DNA of 64,000 nucleotides from assembly GCF_000430725.1 (NCBI RefSeq), contig NZ_AUMO01000043.1, forward strand, positions 1,555 to 65,554, written 5' to 3'. Shown here piece by piece: positions 55,334 through 64,000 of the stretch. This stretch comes from Azohydromonas australica DSM 1124. GTDB taxonomy: Bacteria > Pseudomonadota > Gammaproteobacteria > Burkholderiales > Burkholderiaceae_C. The translations under genes were made by a program, and so were the position numbers. The first letter of the stretch is position 1; every line of letters starts with the position of its first letter. The notes beneath the pieces were generated by a model. It did no database searches. It was not told the DNA's origin and was given only the letters and a program-made list of their open reading frames with translations.

Positions 55334-57289
55334 ATGGCTGTTCCAGGACACTGCAATGGTTGCTGCGCCGCGCTGGCGCTGGCACTGGCCGTGAGCACGG
55401 CCCAAGCCCAGACGCCGCCGCAGCCGCTCACGGCGCTGAGCCTGGAGGAGCTGGGCGACATCGAGGTGACCTCGGTGTCGCGCCGCGCGGAGCGGCTGTC
55501 GGAGGCGCCCGCCTCGGTGTTCGTGATCACGGCGGAGGACATCCGCCGCAGCGGCGCCACCTCGCTGCCCGAGGCGCTGCGTCTGGCGCCCAGCCTGCAC
55601 GTGGCGCGGCTGAGCGCCTCTTACCACGCCGTGGGCAGCCGCGGCTTCAACAGCAACACCGCCAACAAGCTGCTGGTGCTCATCGACGGGCGCTCGGTGT
55701 ACACGCCGCTGTTCGGCGGCGTGTTCTGGGACGCGCAGCAGCTGCCGATGCAGGAAGTGGAGCGCATCGAGGTCATCAGCGGCCCGGCCGGCACGCTGTG
55801 GGGCGTCAACGCCGTCAACGGCGTCATCAACGTCATCACCCGCTCGGCCGCGCAGGCGCCGCAGGGCACCGAGCTGGCGCTGGGCGCGGGCAACCGCGAG
55901 CGCAACCTCATGCTGCGCCAGGGCGTGACGCTGGGCGGGAGCCCGCTGCAGCTGTGGGCGCGCCAGGTGCGCTATGAGGGCACCCGCACCGCCACCGGCG
56001 AGGCCGCGGGCGATGCCGGAACCCTCGCGCAGCTCGGAGCCCGCAGCGATTGGGAGAGCGGGCGCGACCGCGCCATGGTGCAGGCGCAGCTCTACCGCGG
56101 CCGGCGCGAGCCGCCCATTCCCGGCGCGGTGGAGATTCCCGGTGCGCCCATCGTGGTCGGACGCACCCTCTACGACGGCGGCCACCTGCTCGCGCGCTGG
56201 GAGCGCCAGCTCGGCGACGGCAGCACGGTCTCGGCCCAGGGCTACTGGGACCACACCGAGCGCCACCTGGGCTTCCGCGAGACCCTGGACACCCTGGACC
56301 TGCAGCTGCAGCACGCGCTGCGCCCCGGCGCGCGCCAAGCGGTGGTGTGGGGCCTGCAACTGCGCCAGGACCGCGACCGCATGGTGGACGGCCGCGCGGT
56401 GGTGCTGCCCGAGCGCGAGCGCCGCTTCAGCTACAGCCTGTTCGCGCAGGACGAGCTGACGCTGCGCGAGGGCCTGCGCCTGACGCTGGGCGCGCGCGCC
56501 GAGCACAACGGCTACACCGGCATGGAGCTGCTGCCCAGCGCGCGGCTGGCCTGGCTCGCGGCGCCGGGGCAGCTGGTGTGGGGCGCGCTGTCGCGCACCG
56601 TGCGCTCACCCACGCGGCTGGACCGCGGGCTGCTCAATCCCGGCCTGCCGCCCTCGGCCGAGGCGCCCGGCGGCATTCCCACGGTGAGCGGCAGCACGGA
56701 CTTCCGCAGCGAGGTCGCGCGCGTGGCCGAGCTGGGCTGGCGCGGCCAGCCCTGGGGCGGCACCAGCGCCTCAGCCACCGTCTTCCATGCCGACTACGAG
56801 CGGCTGCGCTCGCTGGAGCTGCGCGGCTCGGAGCTGGTGTTCGGCAACGGGCTGGAGGGCAGCGTCTCCGGGCTGGAGCTGTGGGGCAGCTGGCAGGCGC
56901 GGCCCGGCTGGCGGCTGCACGGCGGCTTCTCGCGGCTGTGGCAGAACCTGCGCGTGAGTCCCGGCAGCCTGGACGTGGGCAGCGTCGCACGCACCGAGGG
57001 TGCCAACCCGGCGCGGCAGTGGATCCTGCGCTCGCAGCTGGACCTGCCGCGCCGCGCCGAGTTCGACCTCATGCTGCGCGGCGTCTCGGCGCTGGCCGAC
57101 CCGGCGGTGCCGGCCTACGTGGCGCTGGACCTGCGGCTGGGCTGGCGGCCGAGCCCGCGCGTGGAGTGGTCGCTGCTGCTGCAGAACGCGCTCGATCGCG
57201 GCCACGGCGAGTTCGGCAACGTGCGCACCCGCACCGAGGTGGGCCGCGCCGCCTACTTGCAGCTGGTGCTGCGGCACGAGGCGCTGTAG
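55334..57289 (+). CDS. TonB-dependent outer-membrane receptor
   Basis: A 651-residue receptor with a signal peptide ending STAQAQ (about residue 26). The plug domain (about 50-170) shows ASVFVITAEDIRRSGATSLPEALRLAP, VLIDGRSVYTPLFGGVFWD and IEVISGPAGTLWGVNAVNGVINVITR. The rest is a beta-barrel rich in alternating polar/hydrophobic strands, ending LQLVLRHEAL. AAGGGAG lies just before the ATG; an upstream GTG (55283) is less likely. It opens a three-gene operon, 3 bp before the YfiR-like gene. The substrate is unknown; no siderophore genes are adjacent. Confidence 0.92.
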   Translation: MAVPGHCNGCCAALALALAVSTAQAQTPPQPLTALSLEELGDIEVTSVSRRAERLSEAPASVFVITAEDIRRSGATSLPEALRLAPSLHVARLSASYHAVGSRGFNSNTANKLLVLIDGRSVYTPLFGGVFWDAQQLPMQEVERIEVISGPAGTLWGVNAVNGVINVITRSAAQAPQGTELALGAGNRERNLMLRQGVTLGGSPLQLWARQVRYEGTRTATGEAAGDAGTLAQLGARSDWESGRDRAMVQAQLYRGRREPPIPGAVEIPGAPIVVGRTLYDGGHLLARWERQLGDGSTVSAQGYWDHTERHLGFRETLDTLDLQLQHALRPGARQAVVWGLQLRQDRDRMVDGRAVVLPERERRFSYSLFAQDELTLREGLRLTLGARAEHNGYTGMELLPSARLAWLAAPGQLVWGALSRTVRSPTRLDRGLLNPGLPPSAEAPGGIPTVSGSTDFRSEVARVAELGWRGQPWGGTSASATVFHADYERLRSLELRGSELVFGNGLEGSVSGLELWGSWQARPGWRLHGGFSRLWQNLRVSPGSLDVGSVARTEGANPARQWILRSQLDLPRRAEFDLMLRGVSALADPAVPAYVALDLRLGWRPSPRVEWSLLLQNALDRGHGEFGNVRTRTEVGRAAYLQLVLRHEAL

Positions 57290-57292
57290 GCG

Positions 57293-57904
57293 ATGGCCCG
57301 GCGGTACGGCGGCCACGCGCACGACCCGGTCCCGATGCCGCGGCGGCGCGGGCTGTGGCGGCTGTCGGGGCTGGCGCTGCTGCTGGCCGTGCTGGGCCTG
57401 CCGGCGCTGCGCGCGCCGCGCGCGCAGCCCGTGAGCGCGACCGAATACCAGGTCAAGGCGGCGTACCTGCTCAAGTTTGGCAGCTACGTGGAATGGCCGC
57501 CGCAGGCCTTCGAGCAGCGCGACAGCCCCTTCGTCATCGGCGTGCTGGCCGCCGACGCGGTGGCCGAGGAGGTGGAGCGCGCGGCCATGGCGGCGATGGT
57601 GGAAGGACGCCCAGTGCAGGTGCGGCGCCTGGACCAGTCCGAGGCGGGCACCACCGGCGCGCACATGGTGTTCATCGACCGCTCGCGCAGCGGCCAGCTC
57701 GCCGATACGCTGGCCCTGGCGCGCGGACGTCCGCTGCTGACGGTGACGGAGTCGGAGCAGGCGCTCGCGCAAGGCGGGATGATCAACTTCGTGATCGTGG
57801 AGAACAAGGTCCGTTTCGACATCGCGCTGGCGCCGGCGGAGGCCGGCCAGCTCAAGATCAGCGCGCGGCTGCTGTCGGTGGCGCGCCGCGTGCTGAAAGG
57901 CTGA
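57293..57904 (+). CDS. YfiR-like periplasmic protein (DUF4154)
   Basis: A 203-residue protein with an N-terminal signal segment (about 20-45, LSGLALLLAVLGLPALRAPRAQ) and the YfiR/DUF4154 core: YQVKAAYLLKFGSYVEWP, FVIGVLAAD, VFIDRSRSG, LLTVTESEQALAQGGMINFV and RFDIALAPAEAGQLKISARLL. In Pseudomonas, YfiR is the periplasmic inhibitor of the diguanylate cyclase YfiN. Here it lies 3 bp from the TonB receptor upstream and 3 bp from a CHASE8 histidine kinase downstream, which is the likely target. Confidence 0.92.
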   Translation: MARRYGGHAHDPVPMPRRRGLWRLSGLALLLAVLGLPALRAPRAQPVSATEYQVKAAYLLKFGSYVEWPPQAFEQRDSPFVIGVLAADAVAEEVERAAMAAMVEGRPVQVRRLDQSEAGTTGAHMVFIDRSRSGQLADTLALARGRPLLTVTESEQALAQGGMINFVIVENKVRFDIALAPAEAGQLKISARLLSVARRVLKG

Positions 57905-57907
57905 GCC

Positions 57908-59905
<1,998 letters not shown>

Positions 59906-59920
59906 GCCGCGCGCCGCTCC

Positions 59921-60991
59921 TCAAGCCACCGACAGCCGCTCGAACAGCACCACGTGCTCCAGCGCGGGGCGGATGCCGATCCGCTCGCCGACCTGGTGGT
60001 CGTGGTGCGAGGGCACGTGCGCCAGCACCAGCTCGCCGCTGTCCAGCCGCAGCGTGTAGAGGAACTCCGAGCCGCGGAAGGCCTTGCGCTCGATGCGCGC
60101 CTTCACGGGCGACGCGTCGTCGTGCACCACGTCGTCGGCGCGCAGCAGCACCTCGCACTCGCCCGGCCCCGGCACGCCCGCGGCGGCGCCGAAGGCGCCC
60201 AGCGGGGTCTCCACCCGGTGGCCCTGCGCGTCGACCACCACCCGCGCCGGCGCCAGCACACCCTGGCCGATGAACTGCGCCACGAAGCGGCTGGCCGGGC
60301 GGTGGTAGAGGCTGTAGGCGTCGCCCCACTGCTCCAGCCGGCCCTGGTTCATCACGCCGATGACGTCGCCCAGCGCGAAGGCCTCCAGCTGGTCGTGCGT
60401 GACCACCAGGGCCGTGGTGCCGTTCTGGCGCAGGATCTGCCGCACGTCGTGCGCCAGCCGCTCGCGCAGCTCCACGTCCAGGCTGGAGAAGGGCTCGTCC
60501 AGCAGCAGCAGCCGCGGCGCGGGCGCCAGGGCGCGCGCCAGCGCCACGCGCTGCTGCTGCCCGCCCGAGAGCTCGTGCGGCGCGCGCTCGGCGGCATGCG
60601 CCAGGCCCACCAGCTCCAGCATCTCCTGCACGCGCTCGCGCCGCTGCGCGCGCGGGCGGCCGTGCAGCCCGTAGGCGACGTTCTGCGCCACGCTCATGTG
60701 CGGAAACAGCGCGAAGTCCTGGAACACCATGCCGATGCGCCGCTCCTCCGGCGGCACGCTGCGCCCGGTGGCGCCGTCGGCCAGCAGCTGGCCGTCCATG
60801 CCGATGCGCCCCGCCGCCATGCGCTCCAGCCCGGCGACGGCCCGCAGCAGCGAGGTCTTGCCGCAGCCCGAGGGGCCCAGCAGCACGCCGATCTGGCCCG
60901 CCTCCAGCGCCAGCGACACGCCATCGACGGCGGGCCGCGCGGCGTCGCCGCGTTGATAACGGACGCTCACGTCCTGGGCTTGCAGAAACAT
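59921..60991 (-). CDS. fbpC: Fe(III) ABC transporter ATP-binding protein (FbpC type)
   Basis: ATPase of a ferric ion importer. The 356-residue product has Walker A GPSGCGKTSLLRAVAGLER (about 36-54), Q-loop VFQDFALFPHMSV, signature LSGGQQQRVALARAL, Walker B RLLLLDEPFSSLD and the switch His in VVTHDQLEAF. A TOBE-like C-terminal domain follows (about 240-356). The start at 60991 (MFLQAQDVSVRYQRG) is preceded by AGGGAG; a longer open extension was rejected. It is divergent from the permease gene across a Fur-box-like site. Confidence 0.94.
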   Translation of the reverse strand: MFLQAQDVSVRYQRGDAARPAVDGVSLALEAGQIGVLLGPSGCGKTSLLRAVAGLERMAAGRIGMDGQLLADGATGRSVPPEERRIGMVFQDFALFPHMSVAQNVAYGLHGRPRAQRRERVQEMLELVGLAHAAERAPHELSGGQQQRVALARALAPAPRLLLLDEPFSSLDVELRERLAHDVRQILRQNGTTALVVTHDQLEAFALGDVIGVMNQGRLEQWGDAYSLYHRPASRFVAQFIGQGVLAPARVVVDAQGHRVETPLGAFGAAAGVPGPGECEVLLRADDVVHDDASPVKARIERKAFRGSEFLYTLRLDSGELVLAHVPSHHDHQVGERIGIRPALEHVVLFERLSVA

Positions 60992-61019
60992 CTCCCTATC
61001 ATAGGGTCGCCACATCAAT

Positions 61020-61042
61020 CGAAAATGGTTCTCATTCTTCTC
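61020..61042. promoter_or_regulatory. Fur-box-like site between fbpC and fbpB
   Basis: On the minus strand the sequence reads GAGAAGAATGAGAACCATTTTC; its core AATGAGAACCATT (61024-61036) resembles the Fur consensus half-sites. It lies 33 bp from fbpC and 90 bp from fbpB starts, in an AT-rich patch, and could repress both divergent genes when iron is sufficient. Confidence 0.7.
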
Positions 61043-61131
61043 AGAAAAGTCTCCCCGGTCAGAACGGGCTGGCCGCTGGATGGCGGCACCCAAACCAGGG
61101 GCGCCGGTGCGGATGACCGGAGGGCGCGGCG

Positions 61132-62760
61132 ATGCGGGCGCTGCTGAGCCTGCTGTGCCTGCTGCTGGCGCTGCCGGTGGCCTCGGTGCTGGGCGCATGG
61201 TTCAGCTTCGACCGCCAGGCGCTGGCCGTGCTGGAGCACCAGGCCCGCACGGTGCTGGGCGGCTACGCGCTGGAGTCGCTGTGGCTGGTGCTGGGCGTGG
61301 CCGTGGGCGTGACGGTGGTGGGCCTGGGCACGGCGGTGGCGGTGGCGCTGTTCCGCTTCCCGGGGCGCCGGGTGTTCGAGTGGGCGCTGCTGCTGCCGCT
61401 GGCCATGCCGGCCTACGTGCTGGCCTACGCCTACACCGACGCGCTGCAGTTCAGCGGGCCCATGCAGACCACGCTGCGCGAGGCCTTCGGCTGGCAGGGC
61501 GCGCTGTGGCCCGACGTGCGCAGCCTGTGGGGTGCGGTGCTGCTGTTCGTGCTGGCGCTCTACCCCTACGTGTACCTGCTCACGCGCGCCGCGCTAGGCG
61601 AGCGGGCCGAGCACATGATGGACGCGGCCCAGCTGCTGGGCGCAGGCCTTGGGCGGCGCATCGTGACGGTGGCGCTGCCGCTGGCGCGGCCGGCGGTCAT
61701 CGCCGGCGCGGCGCTGGCGTTGATGGAGACGCTGGCCGACTACGGCGTGGGCGCGTATTTCGGGCTGTCCACCTTCACCACCGGGATCTACCGCGCTTGG
61801 CTGTCCATGAACGACGCCACGGCCGCGGCGCAGCTGGCGTCGATGCTGCTGGTCGTGGTGGCGGTGCTGCTGGCGCTGGAGCGGCGGGCGCAGTCGCGGC
61901 TGCGTTTCGCCAACTCGCGCGGCGCCGCGCCGCAGGCCGGGCAGGCGCGCTCGCGCACGCTGCGCGGCTCGGCGGCGCTGGCAGCCATGACGGTGTGCGC
62001 GCTGCCGGTGCTGCTGGGCTTCGTGCTGCCCGCGGCGTGGCTGGGCGTGATGCTGTGGCGCGAGGCCACCGGCAGCGAGTTCGGGCTGCCGCTGGAGCGC
62101 TTCGCCGAATGGGCCTGGGCCAGCTTCCGGCTGGCGGCGATGGCGGCCGTAGCGGCCACGGCGCTGGCACTGGCGCTGGGCTTCGCACTGCGCCAGCGCG
62201 GCGGCGGGCGCGGCCCGGACCTGCTGCCCATGGGCGTGCGCGTGCTGTCGCTGGGCTACGCCGTGCCCGGCGCGGTGGTGGCGATCGGGATCATGCTGCC
62301 CGTGGCCTGGGTGCAGTCGCGCTGGCCCGAGCTGGGCGCGGCGGCGCTGTTCACCGGCACGGCGGCGGGGCTGCTGTTCGCGTACATGGTGCGCTTCTCC
62401 GCCGTGGCGCTGCAGAGCGTGGAGGCGGGTTACACGCGCGTGCCGATGGCCATCGACGAGACCTCGCGCATGCTGGGCGCGGGACGGCTGCGGCTGTTCC
62501 TGCGCGTGCACCTGCCGCTGCTGTCGCGCTCGACCTGGGCGGCGGCGCTGCTGGTGTTCGTGGACGGCATGAAGGAGCTGCCCGCGACGCTGGTGCTGCG
62601 CCCCTTCGGCAGCGACACGCTGGCGGTGGTGGCCTACAACCTGGCGCGCGACGAGCGGCTGGCCGAGGCCTCGCTGCCCTCGCTGGCGATCGTGGCGGTG
62701 GGGCTGCTGCCGGTGATGCTGCTGGCGCGCACCATCGGCCGGCCGGCGGGCGCGCACTGA
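61132..62760 (+). CDS. fbpB: Fe(III) ABC transporter permease (FbpB type, two fused permease halves)
   Basis: A 542-residue inner-membrane protein with about twelve membrane segments. Two copies of the binding-protein-dependent permease module are visible, with EAA-type loops at about 160-180 (MMDAAQLLGAGLGRRIVTV) and about 440-460 (AIDETSRMLGAGRLRLFLRV). CGGAGGGC precedes the ATG. It is convergent with fbpA and divergent from fbpC, so the three transporter genes are not in one operon. Confidence 0.94.
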   Translation: MRALLSLLCLLLALPVASVLGAWFSFDRQALAVLEHQARTVLGGYALESLWLVLGVAVGVTVVGLGTAVAVALFRFPGRRVFEWALLLPLAMPAYVLAYAYTDALQFSGPMQTTLREAFGWQGALWPDVRSLWGAVLLFVLALYPYVYLLTRAALGERAEHMMDAAQLLGAGLGRRIVTVALPLARPAVIAGAALALMETLADYGVGAYFGLSTFTTGIYRAWLSMNDATAAAQLASMLLVVVAVLLALERRAQSRLRFANSRGAAPQAGQARSRTLRGSAALAAMTVCALPVLLGFVLPAAWLGVMLWREATGSEFGLPLERFAEWAWASFRLAAMAAVAATALALALGFALRQRGGGRGPDLLPMGVRVLSLGYAVPGAVVAIGIMLPVAWVQSRWPELGAAALFTGTAAGLLFAYMVRFSAVALQSVEAGYTRVPMAIDETSRMLGAGRLRLFLRVHLPLLSRSTWAAALLVFVDGMKELPATLVLRPFGSDTLAVVAYNLARDERLAEASLPSLAIVAVGLLPVMLLARTIGRPAGAH

Positions 62761-62765
62761 GAAGG

Positions 62766-62794
62766 CCGGCCGCGCGCGCCGGGCGCGCAGCCGG
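62766..62794. terminator. GC-rich hairpin between convergent fbpB and fbpA
   Basis: A GCGCGC stem (62772-62777 with 62783-62788) with flanking CCGG partners fills the 42-bp gap between the two stop codons. It lacks a T-run on either strand, so it is at best a weak bidirectional terminator. Confidence 0.4.
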
Positions 62795-62802
62795 TCAGCG
62801 GG

Positions 62803-63849
62803 TCACTTGTAGCCCACGCGGTCCAGCATCTGCTGGACCTTGGCCTGGTTGGCGCCGATGGCGGCGATGGGCACCGACTCCTGCTTGAAGTCGCCCAACG
62901 CCTCCAGCGCCGGGTTGCCCAGCTTCAGGCCGCGCGCCACGGGCCACTCGTTGTTGCCGTTGGCGAAATACGCCTGGGCCTCGTCGCCAGCCAGGTACTC
63001 CAGGAACTTCACTGCCGCGTCGCGGTTCTTGGCATGCGCCGCGACGGCGCCGCCGGCCACGTTGACGTGCGTGCCCGCGCCCTGCTGGTCCGGGAACACG
63101 ATGCCCACCTTCTCCACCACGGCGCGGTCCTCGGCCTTGTCCGAGCGCATCAGGCGCGCGAGGTAGTAGCTGTTGGTCAGTGCCACCTGGCACTCGCCGC
63201 TGGCCACGGCCTTGATCTGGTCGGTGTCGCCGCCCTTGGGCGCGCGCGCCATGTTGTCCACCATGCCCTTGAGCCAGGCCTCGGTCTTCTCCGGGCCCAT
63301 GCGCTCCAGCATCGAGCCGAACAGCGACAGGTTGTAGGGATGCGCGCCCGAGCGCGTGCACACGCGGCCCTTGTTCTTGGCCTCGCCCAGTTCGGCATAG
63401 GTGTCCACGTCCTCCCGCTTCACGCCGGCCTTGTTGTAGACCACCACCCGCGCGCGGGTGGAGAAGCCGAACCACGCCGAGCCCTTGCCGGCGTCGGCGC
63501 CGCGCAGCGCGGCGGGGACGCGCGACTCCAGCAGCGTCGACTTCACCGGCGCGAACAGACCGTCCTGCTCCGCCTTCACCAGCCGCGCCGCGTCCACCAG
63601 CAGCACCACGTCGGCCGGGCTGGCGCTGCCCTCGTTCTTCAGCCGCGTCAGCACACCGGCGTCGTCGCTGTCGATGCGGTTGATGCGGATGCCGGTGGCC
63701 TTGGTGAAGTTGGCGTACAGCGCCTCGTCCGTCTGGTAGTGGCGGGCGCTGTAGAGGTTGAGGACCTTCTCTTCGGCCTGGGCAGCGCCAAGGCCCGCGG
63801 CCAGGGCGATCGCGAGCAGGGCGGGACGGGCCAGTTTCTTGAAGTTCAT
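62803..63849 (-). CDS. fbpA: Fe(III) ABC transporter periplasmic binding protein (FbpA/FutA type)
   Basis: A 348-residue periplasmic protein with a signal peptide cleaved after AAQA (about residue 25). The mature start EEKVLNLYSARHYQTDEALY, the LLVDAARLVKAEQDG segment and the iron-binding tyrosine pair in TNSYYLARLMR match the FbpA/FutA1 group. It also shows VNVAGGAVAAHAKNRDAAVKFLEYL. It would deliver Fe(III) to FbpB/FbpC in the inner membrane. It has its own Fur-box-like site upstream. Confidence 0.95.
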   Translation of the reverse strand: MNFKKLARPALLAIALAAGLGAAQAEEKVLNLYSARHYQTDEALYANFTKATGIRINRIDSDDAGVLTRLKNEGSASPADVVLLVDAARLVKAEQDGLFAPVKSTLLESRVPAALRGADAGKGSAWFGFSTRARVVVYNKAGVKREDVDTYAELGEAKNKGRVCTRSGAHPYNLSLFGSMLERMGPEKTEAWLKGMVDNMARAPKGGDTDQIKAVASGECQVALTNSYYLARLMRSDKAEDRAVVEKVGIVFPDQQGAGTHVNVAGGAVAAHAKNRDAAVKFLEYLAGDEAQAYFANGNNEWPVARGLKLGNPALEALGDFKQESVPIAAIGANQAKVQQMLDRVGYK

Positions 63850-63892
63850 GGTGCAGTTCCGGTGGTTGCGGACATCGGAGCGCGAACGCGCA

Positions 63893-63914
63893 AACGAGAA
63901 CGATTCCTGTTCTC
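63893..63914 (-). promoter_or_regulatory. Fur-box-like site upstream of fbpA
   Basis: GAGAAC (63896-63901) and GTTCTC (63909-63914) form an inverted repeat with a 7-nt spacer, within AACGAGAACGATTC, which resembles overlapping Fur half-sites. It lies 44 bp upstream of the fbpA start and just downstream of a TACACT -10-like element. Confidence 0.68.
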
Positions 63915-63920
63915 TACCGG

Positions 63921-63926
63921 AGTGTA
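63921..63926 (-). promoter_or_regulatory. Candidate fbpA promoter, -10 element TACACT
   Basis: TACACT on the minus strand places the transcript start inside or next to the Fur-like site, as expected for a Fur-repressed promoter. The -35 is weak. The remaining bases to 64000 show nothing I can support. Confidence 0.45.
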
Positions 63927-64000
63927 CCCACGGGCCGTGGCTTGACCGCTCCCTGCGGACGGCAGCGGTCGCAAGGGGCGGAGGGCCCGCCTCCGCGCGC

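Noticed and set aside
61999-62760. The fbpB C-terminal half as a second, separate permease gene
   Set aside because: The frame is continuous, and the double-module permease of about 540 residues is the normal FbpB form.

Overview
The window is GC-rich chromosomal DNA from a betaproteobacterium of the order Burkholderiales. The best guess is the Comamonadaceae or the Rubrivivax/Leptothrix group. The guess rests on protein sequences and gene neighbourhoods (def-fmt-htpX opposite dprA-smg, infA-rpmJ between secY and rpsM, a trpE-gph-rpe-apaG-mltA backbone, YsnF-type stress proteins, a Gcr-type membrane protein) and has not been tested by phylogeny. No insertion sequence, prophage, plasmid or CRISPR signal was seen. 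Coding is dense; the longest gene-free stretch is under 300 bp and holds a leader and regulatory sites.

Layout. 1-7.5 kb: the 5' end of a probable malic enzyme gene, pgk, an AzlC/AzlD branched-chain amino acid exporter pair, a small lipoprotein, htpX, fmt and def on the minus strand, then dprA and smg on the plus strand. 7.5-11.2 kb: yajC-secD-secF (minus) and an initiator tRNA. 11.3-28.5 kb: a long minus-strand ribosomal protein region that reads tRNA-Tyr/Gly/Thr, tuf, rpsJ, rplC-rpsQ, a peroxiredoxin, rplN-secY-infA-rpmJ, rpsM-rpsK-rpsD-rpoA-rplQ. A terminator follows rpsQ and a near-consensus promoter precedes rplN, so the S10 and spc groups look like separate transcription units with a redox gene between them. 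28.7-35.5 kb: ung, then the trp operon (trpE-trpG-threonine aldolase-trpD-trpC) behind a candidate Trp-rich leader peptide, and gph. 35.7-37.6 kb: two YsnF/DUF2382 stress proteins. 37.7-43.5 kb: a TPP-riboswitch-controlled thiamine operon thiC-thiO-thiS-thiG-thiDE. 43.6 kb: rpe.

44.4-50.5 kb (plus strand) holds the least familiar locus: a lipoprotein with a PDZ-like segment, overlapped by a secreted MORN-repeat protein, followed by a larger paralogue. Both MORN proteins carry the same three-fold array of cysteine-paired helical repeats, which I do not recognise as a named domain. 50.5-55.2 kb: apaG, a Gcr-family membrane protein, a 38-codon membrane ORF (minus), a FeeM/exosortase-associated acyltransferase and mltA. 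55.3-59.9 kb: a tight operon of TonB-dependent receptor, YfiR-like periplasmic protein and CHASE8-HAMP hybrid histidine kinase; in it a YfiR-type regulator is paired with a kinase instead of the usual diguanylate cyclase. 59.9-63.9 kb: an Fe(III) ABC transporter whose ATPase, permease and binding protein are in three separate transcription units, with two Fur-box-like sites.

How it fits together. Most of the window is core information processing, translocation, and amino acid or cofactor synthesis. The accessory material (threonine aldolase, stress proteins, thi operon, PDZ/MORN locus, Gcr and acyltransferase) sits in gaps of the conserved trp-gph-rpe-apaG-mltA backbone. Several genes (smg, apaG, mltA, ung, azlC) show a -10-like hexamer only 6-7 nt before the start codon and no Shine-Dalgarno sequence, which suggests leaderless mRNAs. 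Starts were chosen by homology, ribosome binding sites and overlaps; none was tested experimentally.
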